Made by a program: the position numbers and the translations under genes
The notes under the pieces: model-generated
What the model saw: the letters and a program-made list of their open reading frames with translations, nothing else
Database searches by the model: none
Told to the model about the DNA's origin: nothing
Part shown: positions 10,370 to 21,354 of the stretch, piece by piece
How positions within the stretch are numbered: position 1 is the stretch's first letter
How the letters are laid out: every line of letters starts with the position of its first letter
Assembly: GCA_031286065.1 (NCBI GenBank)
Contig: JAITUZ010000017.1
Coordinates: forward strand, 1-64,000
DNA from: Candidatus Methanimicrococcus odontotermitis
Lineage (GTDB): Archaea > Halobacteriota > Methanosarcinia > Methanosarcinales > Methanosarcinaceae
Length of the DNA stretch: 64,000 nucleotides
Reading direction: 5' to 3'

Positions 10370-11443
10370 ATGTCCCCGGAAGAGCTTGCATTGTTCCCTT
10401 TTTTAACGGAAACGTCGGAATATGTCGAAAACCTGGATTTTTCCCTCGACGCGCTGATGACTTCCATGGTTTTTGAGTCCGTCAGAAGACGCGGTTTTGA
10501 GCGCATCATGCAGGCTTTTGACGGAGAAGTCTCCAAGCCGTCTTTCGGAAACGATAAAGAGGTTTTGTCAGAACTTTTGTCTTATCCGTACGCGCGTATT
10601 TTGGTTTCCTGCGTCAATGAACCTGCGTTTACGCGCCGCTATGCGCTTTCCGAAGCGACCGCCGCGTATTCCGTCATGAAAAAAGCAATCGAGAAAGATC
10701 CGGATTTCGTTTTAGACATCGGAAAAGATTTCGGCGTTTCCGCCGTATTGTCCGATGAACGCATCCGCATTTATTTTTCAGACTACGTCCGCTACGCGCT
10801 GTCTATGAAAGATTTGTCATGGAAATTGATCAACCGCCGCATCGAACACGGTTATGTAACGATCCGGCGCGAAGAGTTCGCGCGTCTGCTTCAGGAAGCG
10901 GTTCGAAAAAGAATAGAGGGATCGCTTCCGATCCGAGAAATTCCGGAGGAGATTCAAAACGCCTGCGGCGCGCAAACCGCGGAATTGAAAGCGAAATATG
11001 AAGAACAGCGCCAAAATCTCGGCGACGCGGATTTGGGCGAAGTGGATTTTTCCATGTTTCCGCCGTGCGTCAACAAAGCGCTTTCCAATGTCAGAGAAGG
11101 CGTCAACTTAGCCCACTCCATGCGTTTTGCGCTTGTGTCGTTTTTGCTCAATGCCGGCATGTCAACAGAAGACGTTGTCAAAGTTTTCAACGTGTCCCCC
11201 GATTTCAATGAAGAGAAAACGAGCTATCAAGTGACTCATATCGCGGGCAACCAATACAAAACGCCGTCCTGCGCGACAATGCAGACATACGGCAACTGCG
11301 CCGGCAAAGACAATATGTGCTCAAAAATCCGCCATCCTCTCGGCTATTACAGCGCGCTGAAGTTTTTAGCGGCAAAACGGAAAGCGGAAGAGGACAAATA
11401 CGGCAAGGACGAAGAAGCAAAAGAAGAAAAAATAAAAGAGTGA
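10370..11443 (+). CDS. priL: DNA primase large subunit PriL
   Basis: C-terminal Fe-S region YKTPSCATMQTYGNCAGKDNMCSKIRHPLGYY. Confidence 0.93.
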   Translation: MSPEELALFPFLTETSEYVENLDFSLDALMTSMVFESVRRRGFERIMQAFDGEVSKPSFGNDKEVLSELLSYPYARILVSCVNEPAFTRRYALSEATAAYSVMKKAIEKDPDFVLDIGKDFGVSAVLSDERIRIYFSDYVRYALSMKDLSWKLINRRIEHGYVTIRREEFARLLQEAVRKRIEGSLPIREIPEEIQNACGAQTAELKAKYEEQRQNLGDADLGEVDFSMFPPCVNKALSNVREGVNLAHSMRFALVSFLLNAGMSTEDVVKVFNVSPDFNEEKTSYQVTHIAGNQYKTPSCATMQTYGNCAGKDNMCSKIRHPLGYYSALKFLAAKRKAEEDKYGKDEEAKEEKIKE

Positions 11444-11470
11444 ACGATCAGAAGAACTTCTGAAATTGAC

Positions 11471-12799
11471 TTATTTTCTTTTATTCACGCGGCATTTCTC
11501 AACAAAATCCGCAATCGGAAAAGAACCCGGATGCATCTGCATGTAACCGGCCAAAACATTGTATTCATGCAGGCCGTCTTTTTTATCCGCGATGCCTTTG
11601 CCGCGAATCATTTCATAAGCGAATCCCGCGTCTTTGGACGGCTCCGTAACGGAATAATGGAATTCGTGCGCACGGATATTTTTTGAACCGAATTCAGAAG
11701 AGAGCGGCTTGGCTTCAGCGTAACCGAGACCTTGAAGTTTTTTCGTGATTCGGGATTCGGCCGGAAGAATGCCGGCCATTTTGAATGTCCCGTCTGCTGT
11801 TTCATAGGATTCGCATAAATAAGAAAGACCGGCGCCTTCGCCGAACATCGGGATACCGTCGGCGGCCAAATTTTTCAGTCTTTTCGTTGCTGAGGACTCA
11901 GAGAGTTCTTTAATATGGAATTCAGGATAGCCGCTTGCGAAATAATAGCCGTCGGCATCAGGCAGTTCGCCGGCCGTCGGGCTGAAAAATTCCAATTCGG
12001 CGCCGGCTTGTCTGAAAGCGTCAAACATGGCCGGATAATGGAAACAAAATGACGGTTCGCGGGCAACACCGATTTTAACATCCGGCGCATTTCGTTTGAC
12101 TTCTTTTGGCGCGGGGCGTTCTTTTTCATAATCGGCGGCAATTTGAAGCATCAAGTCGATATCCATGTTCTCTTCAATAAAATCAGCCAGCTGAGAATAA
12201 TCCAAATCTTTTTCTTCCGGCAGGTGAAGCCCCATGTATCTTTCGGGAACGGCGATATCGGGGTTTCGCGGAAGCGCGCCGACAATCGGGATTTTATTAT
12301 CCATTGCGCCTTTGATAAGTTCCAAATGCCGAGGACTGCCGATCTTGTTGAGAATGACGCCTGCGATGTGAACATCGGGGTCAAACTCGGCATATCCTTT
12401 CAGCATAGCGGCCGCGCTGCGCGACATGCCGTGCGTGTTGATGACTAAAAAAACGGGAATGTCAAGCGTCTTAGCAACGTGCGCCGCACCTGAAATTTCT
12501 GTAGAATCCATACCGTCGAACAGACCCATGACACCCTCGACAATAGAAATATCAGAGCCGGCGGAGGCGGACAGGAATTGATCAACGGCGCCGTCGGTTC
12601 CCATCATGTAAGTGTCCAGATTATAAGACGGGCGGCCGGAAATGACGGCGTGGTAAGCGGGATCGATATAATCGGGCCCCGTTTTAAATCCTTGAACGAT
12701 TTGGCCGCGCTTTTTAAGCGCCGCCATCAGCCCCATTGAAGAAGTCGTTTTGCCGACACCGCTGTTTGTCGCCGCGATTAAGAATCCTTTTGTCATCAT
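11471..12799 (-). CDS. cfbB: Cobyrinate/Ni-sirohydrochlorin a,c-diamide synthase (CbiA/CfbB family)
   Basis: NSGVGKTTSSMGLM, FKTGPDYIDPAYH, VEGVMGLFDG. Confidence 0.88.
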   Translation of the reverse strand: MMTKGFLIAATNSGVGKTTSSMGLMAALKKRGQIVQGFKTGPDYIDPAYHAVISGRPSYNLDTYMMGTDGAVDQFLSASAGSDISIVEGVMGLFDGMDSTEISGAAHVAKTLDIPVFLVINTHGMSRSAAAMLKGYAEFDPDVHIAGVILNKIGSPRHLELIKGAMDNKIPIVGALPRNPDIAVPERYMGLHLPEEKDLDYSQLADFIEENMDIDLMLQIAADYEKERPAPKEVKRNAPDVKIGVAREPSFCFHYPAMFDAFRQAGAELEFFSPTAGELPDADGYYFASGYPEFHIKELSESSATKRLKNLAADGIPMFGEGAGLSYLCESYETADGTFKMAGILPAESRITKKLQGLGYAEAKPLSSEFGSKNIRAHEFHYSVTEPSKDAGFAYEMIRGKGIADKKDGLHEYNVLAGYMQMHPGSFPIADFVEKCRVNKRK

Positions 12800-12923
12800 T
12801 TCACCTGAGCTTAAAAGATTCTTTTTTTGAATAAAATATTATTGGAAAAAACAGGCGGTTTTTTGGTTAAAAAAGCATTTTCCGCGGAAAAACCAAAAAA
12901 AGAGAAATAAAAAGGAAAAAAGA

Positions 12924-13952
12924 TTAAAGATATCCTTTTTCTTTGAGAAGCTCCGCGTTTAAAACGCTGGCGCCGGAAGCGCCGCGGATGGTGTTATGAC
13001 CGAGAGCGACATATCGAATGCCTTCTCGGATTCGCCCGACGGAGACGCTCATGCCTTTGCCCATATCGCGGTCTAATCGCGGCTGCGGCCTGTCAGGTTC
13101 GTCGCGGACGATGATTGGGTGTTTCGGCTCAGTCGGAAGATGAGAAAGCCCGGGGTCGAATTTCAAAAACGCGTCACGGACTTCTTCGGGCTTTGGGTTC
13201 TTTGAAAGCGTTGCCCAAATCGCTTCGGTGTGACCGTCAATAACGGGCACGCGGTTGCAGGAAGCGCTCACCTTGAAAGGCGCGTTTGTGACTTTGCCGC
13301 CGTCAAAGCTGCCGAAAATTTTCAGCGTCTCGGTTTGAATTTTTTCTTCTTCGCCGCCGATATACGGAACAACGTTGTCGTAAATGGACATGGCGTAAAT
13401 GCCGTTGTATCCGGCACCGGAAATCGCCTGCATCGTCGCGACATTGATGGATTCGATACCGAATTGGAGAAGCGGCTTTAAAGTGACCGCCATCATAATG
13501 GTCGAACAGTTCGGATTGGTAATAATGCAGCCGTCCCACTTTCTGTTCTTCTTCTGAACATCGATGAGTCCTAAATGGTCGGGGTTGACTTCCGGAATAG
13601 TGAGCGGTATATCTTCGTCCATTCGGAAAGAAGCGGCGTTGCTGGCGACAACGAAGCCTTCTTGCGCGAACGCCGGCTCAATCGTCTTTGCGAGATCAGC
13701 CGGAAGAGCGGAAAACACGATGTCGGCATCAATATTTTTCGGGTCGATTGCGGCAACTTCGATGTCTTCGACGGTTTTGGGGATTTCTGTACCGATTTTC
13801 CAATCGGCGACTTCGCCGTACTTTTTGCCCGCGCTTCTTTCGGAAGCGGCAAGCGCCGAGATTTCAAACCACGGATGATTATCCAGAGCCTGGATAAACC
13901 GCTGACCGACATTACCGGTCGCGCCGAGAACACCAACTTTAATCTTTGCCAT
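12924..13952 (-). CDS. asd: Aspartate-semialdehyde dehydrogenase
   Basis: [30 protein letters not shown]. Confidence 0.95.
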   Translation of the reverse strand: MAKIKVGVLGATGNVGQRFIQALDNHPWFEISALAASERSAGKKYGEVADWKIGTEIPKTVEDIEVAAIDPKNIDADIVFSALPADLAKTIEPAFAQEGFVVASNAASFRMDEDIPLTIPEVNPDHLGLIDVQKKNRKWDGCIITNPNCSTIMMAVTLKPLLQFGIESINVATMQAISGAGYNGIYAMSIYDNVVPYIGGEEEKIQTETLKIFGSFDGGKVTNAPFKVSASCNRVPVIDGHTEAIWATLSKNPKPEEVRDAFLKFDPGLSHLPTEPKHPIIVRDEPDRPQPRLDRDMGKGMSVSVGRIREGIRYVALGHNTIRGASGASVLNAELLKEKGYL

Positions 13953-14167
13953 TTAAACGACCTCTTTTTTTAAATCCACTATATAAGTGTAAATACGGCT
14001 AATAAAATTAATGAGATTATTAAGGTTTCGCTGCAAAAAAAAGACAAAAAGCAAATCAGTATAATTTACAGGCGGAACAAAAAAACAGCCGCCGAACAAA
14101 ACGCTTTAGCAATAACAAAAAAGAAAAACAGACAAATTGCCTGGTTTAAATGAAATATGCCGCAAAA

Positions 14168-14341
14168 TTATAATGTGATGGCTGCGACAGGGCAAACATC
14201 AACGCAAGCGCCGCAATCAACGCAAGCGTCCGCATCGACGGTTGAGATTCCTTCCGCATTCAAGCTGAGCGCTTCAGACGGACATTCGTCAACGCAAAGA
14301 CCGCATCCTGTGCATTCGTCTTTGTCAATAATTACTGCCAT
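14168..14341 (-). CDS. 2[4Fe-4S] ferredoxin, 57 aa (absent from ORF track)
   Basis: MAVIIDKDECTGCGLCVDECPSEALSLNAEGISTVDADACVDCGACVDVCPVAAITL; two CxxCxxCxxxCP motifs. Confidence 0.96.
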   Translation of the reverse strand: MAVIIDKDECTGCGLCVDECPSEALSLNAEGISTVDADACVDCGACVDVCPVAAITL

Positions 14342-14562
14342 AGTTTTTTTCCTCCTGAAATGATGTGAGAAATAAATTCAATCTTTACAAAATTAATCTG
14401 CCGTTTTTCGTTTTGAATGCCTCGTTGTACAGCTCTCGCCCCGGCCCGCAGTACGCGTATTTCTGCAAACGGATTGAGACGGCATTCAACAAAACATGGA
14501 ATAAGAACTGTATGTATATAACTTTTAAGAAGAATAACTTTTAAAAGAAGAGAAAGAAGATT

Positions 14563-15003
14563 TTACTTTTTTTCATTAACGATGAAATCAAAACGTTTTC
14601 CTGTGTCTAAATTAAAGCCGGCGGAGAAGAAACAAACGCCGCCGCCTTCAACGTAAATGCGGCGCGTTTTCCAATCGCCGACAGGACGGCAGAACAAATT
14701 TATCCAAAGGCAGCGGTCGCCTTTTTCATTAAAATAAGAGAAATATTGGCGGTAATAGCGTTCAAGTTCGATGAAAAGGTCTGTCTGCGCCCAAGCCGAC
14801 GCCGGATTTTCCGTCATAAACGTGACAAAATCCTCCGTCCGTTTTTCATTAAAAACGGCGACCGCTTTTTCCAAAAGCTTTTCGGCGGCTTCAAAGTCCG
14901 TTTTGTCAAACTGTCTTGGCGCCGCTTCCGCCCGATAAGAAACCGGCAATTCGGAAAACGGAAGCAAAGCGTATTTTGAATCAATAAACATAAAAACCGC
15001 CAA
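14563..15003 (-). CDS. Hypothetical protein
   Basis: Intact ORF, TAA stop, gene-like spacing. Confidence 0.6.
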   Translation of the reverse strand: MAVFMFIDSKYALLPFSELPVSYRAEAAPRQFDKTDFEAAEKLLEKAVAVFNEKRTEDFVTFMTENPASAWAQTDLFIELERYYRQYFSYFNEKGDRCLWINLFCRPVGDWKTRRIYVEGGGVCFFSAGFNLDTGKRFDFIVNEKK

Positions 15004-15005
15004 AA

Positions 15006-16307
15006 TTATTCGACAGCCGGAGTGAGAAGCCCTTTGTCCGTTACAAGCACTTTGTCAATACGAGCCGAATCCATATCTACCACTTCGATCTCAAAATGAA
15101 GCCAATCCAATTTATCGCCGACGACCGGAATTTTGCCGAATGTGTCTAAAATCATCCCGCTGAGCGTATTGTAAGAATATTCGCTGCGGCAGTCCAGCAA
15201 ATCAAAATATTCCAAAAAATCATAAAACGGATACTGACCGTCAATGAGCCATGAATCGGGAGACCGTTTGAATATTTCATATTCCTCGTGAGACGGGCGG
15301 GAGGAAGTGTCGCCAGCAAGTGCTTCAAAGATGTCGCTGAGAGTGACCAAACCTGTGATGCTGCCGAATTCATCTGTGATGATCGCGTACGGATGCTGCG
15401 CTTCGCGGAAATTTTCCAAAACGGATAAAATCGTCATGTTTTCCGGCAGGAAACTGACAGGCTGCATCACGTTTTCCAAACGGAAATCAGGAGTGTTAAT
15501 TTCACCGATAAGTTCTTTGACGAGCAAAATGCCGACAATATTATCAATACCGCCGTCGGCGACAGGATATACAGAAAAAGGCGTTCTTTTAATCACCTTC
15601 AGAACTTCGGTCTGCGTCGCTGAAACATCAATGAAAACAAGGTCATTTTTATGTGTGATGAGGGAACTGACTTTGCGGTCATCCAAGCTGAAGACGCGTT
15701 CTACCAAATCCTGTTCAGTCTCATCAATCGAACCGCCGTCGATGCCTTCCTGAACCGCGGCGATGACATCTTCTTCAGTCGTTTCCGGCTCATAAGATTT
15801 TAAGCCGAAAATTTTGCCGGCGAAATCGGCCGAACCGTTAACAAACCATGTGAACGGCGACAGCAGAATGGAAAGCCAATGTATCGGACCGGCGACAAAA
15901 CTCGCGATCTGTTCCGGACAGGAATAACCGATTTTTTCCGGAATCAGAATGCCAAAAACGATCAATAAATAAGTGATAAACGAAACGGCAGCAATAAATG
16001 AAAGTGATTGTGCGTATGGTTCTAAAATTGAAACGCGTGAGAATATTTCAGCCAAACTGCCGGAAACGGCGGCGGCCGTGTAAATCGAAATAAAAACACT
16101 GATTACCGTGACGCTGAGGCGCACAGCCGACAACGCCCGGAACGGGTCATCAGCGAGCATAAAAGCTTTCTGATATCCGGATTGCCCGTTTTTGGCGGCG
16201 CTTTTCAGCCGGGATTTGCGCGAAGATGTAATGGAAACTTCCGACAAAGACAGAAAACCGCTGACCAGTATTAAAATGAGAATGATAATAAGTTCCGTAT
16301 AAGCCAT
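15006..16307 (-). CDS. CNNM/CorC (DUF21 + CBS + CorC_HlyC) membrane protein
   Basis: LSLSEVSITSSRKSRL; CBS pair; ITDEFGSITGLVTLSDIFEALAGD. Confidence 0.92.
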   Translation of the reverse strand: MAYTELIIILILILVSGFLSLSEVSITSSRKSRLKSAAKNGQSGYQKAFMLADDPFRALSAVRLSVTVISVFISIYTAAAVSGSLAEIFSRVSILEPYAQSLSFIAAVSFITYLLIVFGILIPEKIGYSCPEQIASFVAGPIHWLSILLSPFTWFVNGSADFAGKIFGLKSYEPETTEEDVIAAVQEGIDGGSIDETEQDLVERVFSLDDRKVSSLITHKNDLVFIDVSATQTEVLKVIKRTPFSVYPVADGGIDNIVGILLVKELIGEINTPDFRLENVMQPVSFLPENMTILSVLENFREAQHPYAIITDEFGSITGLVTLSDIFEALAGDTSSRPSHEEYEIFKRSPDSWLIDGQYPFYDFLEYFDLLDCRSEYSYNTLSGMILDTFGKIPVVGDKLDWLHFEIEVVDMDSARIDKVLVTDKGLLTPAVE

Positions 16308-16492
16308 GGTGTATCAAACCGATGCTCACCATTTTGTTCGGCTTTGGTCTTAAATCTTTCTTAAAATAAATAATCAGCGGAAAAACATCGAAAAAGGCGA
16401 AGGATGAAAGAATAAAAAAAGAGAAATAAATGAAAAGGCAGATGAAAAAAGATATATTAAAAGGAGACGAGTATAAAAAAAGGAGGATAAAT

Positions 16493-16816
16493 ATGAGCTA
16501 TAAAAGAGAATCTCCCGAAAAAATCCAAGTTTTGATTTCTGAAAAAGAACTCAATTTCATTGACGTTCGATCGCCGCCGGAAAGAAACACTGACGGATAT
16601 ATCGCCGGATCCGCTGAAATGGATATACGCGGTGCCGATTTTGACCAAAAATTAAACACGCTGGACAAAAACAAAACAACCGTTTTTTACTGCCGCGCCG
16701 GAAATCGCTCGGCTGCCGCTTGCCAAAAAGCGGAAAATTTTGGATTTAAAGATATTTACATGATCGAAGGCGGCATCATCGCTTGGGAATCGCGCGGTCT
16801 GCCGACCCGAAAATAA
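16493..16816 (+). CDS. Rhodanese-like protein
   Basis: FIDVRSPPE, FYCRAGNRSAAAC; GGAGG upstream of the ATG at 16493. Confidence 0.92.
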   Translation: MSYKRESPEKIQVLISEKELNFIDVRSPPERNTDGYIAGSAEMDIRGADFDQKLNTLDKNKTTVFYCRAGNRSAAACQKAENFGFKDIYMIEGGIIAWESRGLPTRK

Positions 16817-16846
16817 AACGGATCAAAAAAAGGGTTTTGAAAAAAA

Positions 16847-17695
16847 TTATTCAAAATCTTCCTTCACATTTTTTCTTTGAATCCTCTTTTGAAATTCGCT
16901 GACGCCGACGATGAACAAATAAACGACGCTCATCACGAGAATAATGGTGGCCCCCGACGGCAAATCGAAAGAGTAAGACAAAGTGAGGCCCGCCAAACTC
17001 AGAACCGCGCCGATAACGCTTGAATAAACCATCATCGTTTTCATATTATGCGAAAACTTGCGGCTGATAGATGCCGGAATCGAAAGCATCGCGATAATTA
17101 AGATGATGCCGACGACTTTGATCATCGCGACTGTGGAGAGCGCGAGCAGGCAAAGAAGGAGGAAATAGATTTTATCAGAAGATACGCCGACGACTTGCGT
17201 GTACTCTTCGTCAAAGCACATGGAAAGAAACTCTTTGAAGAAAAGGATGACTGTAATCAGAATGATGCCGTCGATTCCGACCATGAGCCAAATATCAGAG
17301 GCGGGAACCGTCAAAATGTTGCCGAAAAGATAAGTCATCAAATCCGGAGCGTAGCCCGGTGTCAGAGAAATGAAAATGACGCCGAGCGCGACGCCGAGCG
17401 ACCATAAAATACCAATCGCCGAATCTTCGGAAACGTTTGTTTTTTTGCTCAAGAAACCAAGCGCGCCCGCCGACAAAATACTGAAAGGCAATAAGCCGAT
17501 GAGCGGATTGAGACCGAGATAAAAACTGAGACCCAGACCGCCGAAACAGGCGTGAGAAATGCCGCCTGCAATAAAAACGATTTTCTTGGTAACAACATAA
17601 ACGCCGATAACGCCGCAGGCGACCGACGTTAAAATCGTCGCCAAGATCGCGCGCTGGATGAAAGTGTACTGAAGCGCGTCCAAAATTTCAAGCAT
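16847..17695 (-). CDS. Metal (Zn/Mn) ABC transporter permease
   Basis: Multi-TM, GGISHACFGGLGL ZnuB-family motif; adjacent ATPase and SBP. Confidence 0.93.
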   Translation of the reverse strand: MLEILDALQYTFIQRAILATILTSVACGVIGVYVVTKKIVFIAGGISHACFGGLGLSFYLGLNPLIGLLPFSILSAGALGFLSKKTNVSEDSAIGILWSLGVALGVIFISLTPGYAPDLMTYLFGNILTVPASDIWLMVGIDGIILITVILFFKEFLSMCFDEEYTQVVGVSSDKIYFLLLCLLALSTVAMIKVVGIILIIAMLSIPASISRKFSHNMKTMMVYSSVIGAVLSLAGLTLSYSFDLPSGATIILVMSVVYLFIVGVSEFQKRIQRKNVKEDFE

Positions 17696-18594
17696 TATTC
17701 CGCCTCTCCTTTTTTATCGTTTTGATCGTCGGCCGCCGGAATATTCGGCGCGGCGAGGTTTGAAATAAGAACAGGTGCGCCGCAGCCGCATGCGCTGCCA
17801 TCGGCGCCGTGCGCGTACGCGTGCGCGCCAAAGACACGATGCGGAACGCCGTGAGCGACCAAATCAATGGAACAGCCATAAGCGGAAACGAAATCTTCGC
17901 GGGACATTTCTTTGCTGTCGTGGAAAAAAAGACGGCGGTTCATGCACGCGATTTTATCCATGTGCGCGGAAACCGCGCCGACATCGTGGCTGATGACAAT
18001 AATAGACATTTTCTGTTTGAGTTCGGATAAAATGCGGTAAAGTTCATCCTGCATGAATGTGTCCAATCCGGTATTCGGCTCATCCATAAGCAAAAGTTTC
18101 GGGTCGCGGGAAAGCGCGCGGGCAATAAAAACACGCTGGCGCTGACCGCCGGATAATTGACCGATTTGCTTGTTTATGAACTCGGCCATGCCGACCGTCT
18201 CCAGAGCCCGCATCGCGGAGTTCTTATCTTCTTTGGAATAGCGGCGGAACAAGCCGGCCTGTTTCAGCCGGCCCGTCAGAACAACTTCCAGCACGCTGAT
18301 CGGAAAATCATAATCGTATTTACCGTACTGCGGAACGTAACCGATGAACGGCCGGGCCTTCTCAGGCGGCAATCCGAAAATGGAAATCCCGCCTTTAGAA
18401 ATCGGAACGAGCCCCAAGATCGACTTGAGAAAAGTCGTTTTGCCGCCGCCGTTGGGACCGATGATTCCGAGAATTTCACCGGGCGCGTCAATTCGAAGAG
18501 AGACTTCTTCAAGAACCGTATGCATATCGTACCGGACCCAAAGCTGCTTGACATCTAAGACGGGCGCGTTTGGGTCAAATTCTTTTTGGAGCAT
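17695..18594 (-). CDS. Metal ABC transporter ATP-binding protein
   Basis: GPNGGGKTT, LSGGQRQRVFIARAL, LLMDEP. Confidence 0.96.
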   Translation of the reverse strand: MLQKEFDPNAPVLDVKQLWVRYDMHTVLEEVSLRIDAPGEILGIIGPNGGGKTTFLKSILGLVPISKGGISIFGLPPEKARPFIGYVPQYGKYDYDFPISVLEVVLTGRLKQAGLFRRYSKEDKNSAMRALETVGMAEFINKQIGQLSGGQRQRVFIARALSRDPKLLLMDEPNTGLDTFMQDELYRILSELKQKMSIIVISHDVGAVSAHMDKIACMNRRLFFHDSKEMSREDFVSAYGCSIDLVAHGVPHRVFGAHAYAHGADGSACGCGAPVLISNLAAPNIPAADDQNDKKGEAE

Positions 18595-18615
18595 CCTGAT
18601 TTTCCTTAAATTTAA

Positions 18616-19557
18616 TTAAGACATTTTATCAGCCAAAGCATGACCGACTTCTCTCATATTTTCAATATAATTTTTCGCGAGCGGGTCAAGGACATAAACG
18701 CTGCCGCCGACGCCTTCGGCAATCGCGGAAGCGCCCGAGACACTGACTTGCTCCTGAACAAAAATGACGGAAACATTGTTATCTTTGGCAATCCCGATAA
18801 AGTTGACGACATCTTGAGGCGCAGGCTCCTTGCCATCAACTTCAATAGCGATTTGAGTCAAATTATAATCGCGGGCGAAATACCCCCAAGCCGGATGATA
18901 AACCATGAAATGGCGGGATTTCAAGCCGGAGAGATCAGTTGTCAATTCGGCGTCCAGCGCTTCTAATTCTTGAATGCAGGCGTCAGCGTTTGCGCGGTAA
19001 TAAGATTCGTTGGAAGCGTCAACGGAAACGAGCCCCTTATACGTATTTTCGGCCATCGTCATCGCGGCTTTCGGAGACGTCCAAATGTGAGAATCGCCTT
19101 GAATCAGCGCAATGCCTTTGGAAGAGTTGATAACGGTCATGTTCGGATTCAATTCTTTGAATGTCGGCATATTGTCCGTTTCAAACGGTTCGCCTGACCC
19201 GAGCTGCATGTAAAGGTCGGCTTTGGACAAATCTTCCAGCTGACGAGGAGACGGGTCATAAGTATGTCCGGCGCCCGAAGGGATCATGGAAATAGCAATG
19301 ACGTTGTCGCCGCCGATTTTTTCAATAAATTCCGTCTGCGGCACAACGCTGGCCGCAACCAGGATTTTACTGCCGTTTACAATCTGATGAACAGAAGCGT
19401 TGTCAAGCGGATCGTAAGCTGCGTTTTGGTCGCCGTGGCCGTGATCATGTTCATCAGCAGGGTCATCAGTGTTCAGGCATCCCGACAAAGAAACGGATGC
19501 AATTAAAAGGATGGCGATAACCGCCGAAAATAACGGGTATGATTTTTTGGAAGTCAT
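18616..19557 (-). CDS. Metal ABC transporter substrate-binding lipoprotein (ZnuA family)
   Basis: Lipobox LSGC, His-rich DEHDHGHGDQ, PSGAGHTYDPSPRQL. Confidence 0.94.
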   Translation of the reverse strand: MTSKKSYPLFSAVIAILLIASVSLSGCLNTDDPADEHDHGHGDQNAAYDPLDNASVHQIVNGSKILVAASVVPQTEFIEKIGGDNVIAISMIPSGAGHTYDPSPRQLEDLSKADLYMQLGSGEPFETDNMPTFKELNPNMTVINSSKGIALIQGDSHIWTSPKAAMTMAENTYKGLVSVDASNESYYRANADACIQELEALDAELTTDLSGLKSRHFMVYHPAWGYFARDYNLTQIAIEVDGKEPAPQDVVNFIGIAKDNNVSVIFVQEQVSVSGASAIAEGVGGSVYVLDPLAKNYIENMREVGHALADKMS

Positions 19558-19706
19558 AATTTCACTTTATTCAAAATGATTCGGGATTAATAAATTCGGA
19601 ATATATAATTTTCACAAATGTTTGGCATGAAACCAAAAATTTAAATCGGCATGAACGCTCCGTCAAAACAAACAGCGGAGAAGAACACACCTGATTTGAA
19701 GAGGGG

Positions 19707-20192
19707 TTAAAGTTTTTTAATCAGATTCGGGCGCGTTTCATGAAAGCAAGAGTCGTGCCGGATTTGCCGGATTTCGCCGGATTTCACACAGCACGAAACG
19801 GACGGATGCCCCATTGAAGAACACATGCGGTCAATCGCGTTTTTTGAAACGAAAGTTTCAATCCGCGAAGTTTCGTCACACGCTTCAGCCGGCGTTAAGC
19901 CGTAATGCGAAAGCATTAAGCCGAGTATTTGATGGCGTTTTAAACAAAACGCGGCGTACGTTTTTCCGTATGCCGTCAGTTTGACGCCGCGGTAAGGGAT
20001 ATGGTCGATGTAGCCTTCTTCCGCCAATTCCGCAATCAGTTTCGTGACGGTGGACGGATCGACTTCAAAGACCTCGGAAATCTGAGTCGTTCTGACTGTT
20101 TCCCCTTTTTCGAGAAGGAATTTCAAATAAGAAACTTTGCGCGGGCTCAGCTCAAGACCGGTTATTTCTCCTTTTTTTGTATTTTCAGCCAT
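19707..20192 (-). CDS. DtxR/MntR-family metal-dependent regulator
   Basis: wHTH VRTTQISEVFEVDPSTVTKLIAELAEEGYI, RHQILGLML, MGHP; next to metal transporter. Confidence 0.88.
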   Translation of the reverse strand: MAENTKKGEITGLELSPRKVSYLKFLLEKGETVRTTQISEVFEVDPSTVTKLIAELAEEGYIDHIPYRGVKLTAYGKTYAAFCLKRHQILGLMLSHYGLTPAEACDETSRIETFVSKNAIDRMCSSMGHPSVSCCVKSGEIRQIRHDSCFHETRPNLIKKL

Positions 20193-20374
20193 TAAAAGAA
20201 GAATGGCGATTCAGATTTATAAAGATATTGCAAATTTTGGCATCACCCCAAACTTTAAAAGCGGCCGGTCAGAAAACTTTAAATTTAAAAAAGAGAGCAA
20301 GAAAAGAAATATATAAAAGGGAAAAGGGCGGTTTCTTAAATTTAATTTGATTTTATAAAAAAAGGATAGACGGT

Positions 20375-21271
20375 ATGGCGCTGACTCCGATGAGAAAAGC
20401 AAGTTTTCTGCTTTTGTTGGTTGTTTTTGTTTGGGGGATGTCATATCTGTTCACAAAAAGAGGATTAGAAACACTGCCGCCGTTTACATTCCTGACATTC
20501 AGATTCTGCCTTGGATTCACTGCAGCCGGCCTCCTCTTTATGAAACATTTCTCAAAAATCAATAAAAAGACACTCATCGGCGGCGCCGTTCTCGGCTTCT
20601 TCCTATTTCTGACGCTGGGCTGCGTCTATTTCGGCCTCCGATACACGACGATTTCAAACGCCGGTTTTCTCGGCAGCTTGTCCGTTGTTTTTGTCCCGAT
20701 TCTTTCCGCAATCGTTTATCGGAAACTCCCGGAAAAAAAGATACTTATCGGAAGCACGGCCGCAGCCATTGGAATTGCGCTTCTGACATTGGAAAGCAAA
20801 GCCGGATTCAGTATCGGCGATTTTATATGCATAGGGGCGGCGGTTGCTTATGCCGGCCATATTTTAATGACAAAGCACTTGACAAGCATCAAGGAAATCG
20901 ACGCGCTTAACCTCGGCATTGTCCAGCTCGGATTCACCGGCATTTATGGAGCGGTCTGCGCGCTTCTCTTTGAAGAGCCGTATTTGCCGACAGCCGCAGA
21001 AGAGTGGACAGCCATTCTCTTTTTAGCTTTCTTCTGCACCGCGTTTGGTTTTACCGGACAGGTGGTCGCTCAAAAACACATAACTCCGGCGCATGTCGGC
21101 TTACTCTTCTCGCTGGAGCCTGTTTTTGCGGCTCTCTTCGCTTACTTATTCGCGTCAGAACAGCTCCTTCCGATACAAATTATCGGCGCAGCGATTGTTT
21201 TTTGCAGTGTTTTGTATGTAGAGGCGGATTTGAAAGGGTTCAAAAGAAAAAGCGGCCGAGAAACGGGATAA
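20375..21271 (+). CDS. EamA/DMT family transporter
   Basis: 10-TM pattern; FTFLTFRF and LEPVFAALFAYLFASEQLLPIQIIGAAIV repeats. Confidence 0.92.
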   Translation: MALTPMRKASFLLLLVVFVWGMSYLFTKRGLETLPPFTFLTFRFCLGFTAAGLLFMKHFSKINKKTLIGGAVLGFFLFLTLGCVYFGLRYTTISNAGFLGSLSVVFVPILSAIVYRKLPEKKILIGSTAAAIGIALLTLESKAGFSIGDFICIGAAVAYAGHILMTKHLTSIKEIDALNLGIVQLGFTGIYGAVCALLFEEPYLPTAAEEWTAILFLAFFCTAFGFTGQVVAQKHITPAHVGLLFSLEPVFAALFAYLFASEQLLPIQIIGAAIVFCSVLYVEADLKGFKRKSGRETG

Positions 21272-21354
21272 CGGGCAAGGGCAGATCTGAAAAAAAGAAA
21301 AGCGATATTGAGATCCATTCAAAAGAATCACTTTGAAAGAAACGCTTTTTAAGA

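Noticed and set aside
14157-14363. 68-aa plus-strand ORF
   Set aside because: Antisense of the clear ferredoxin gene.
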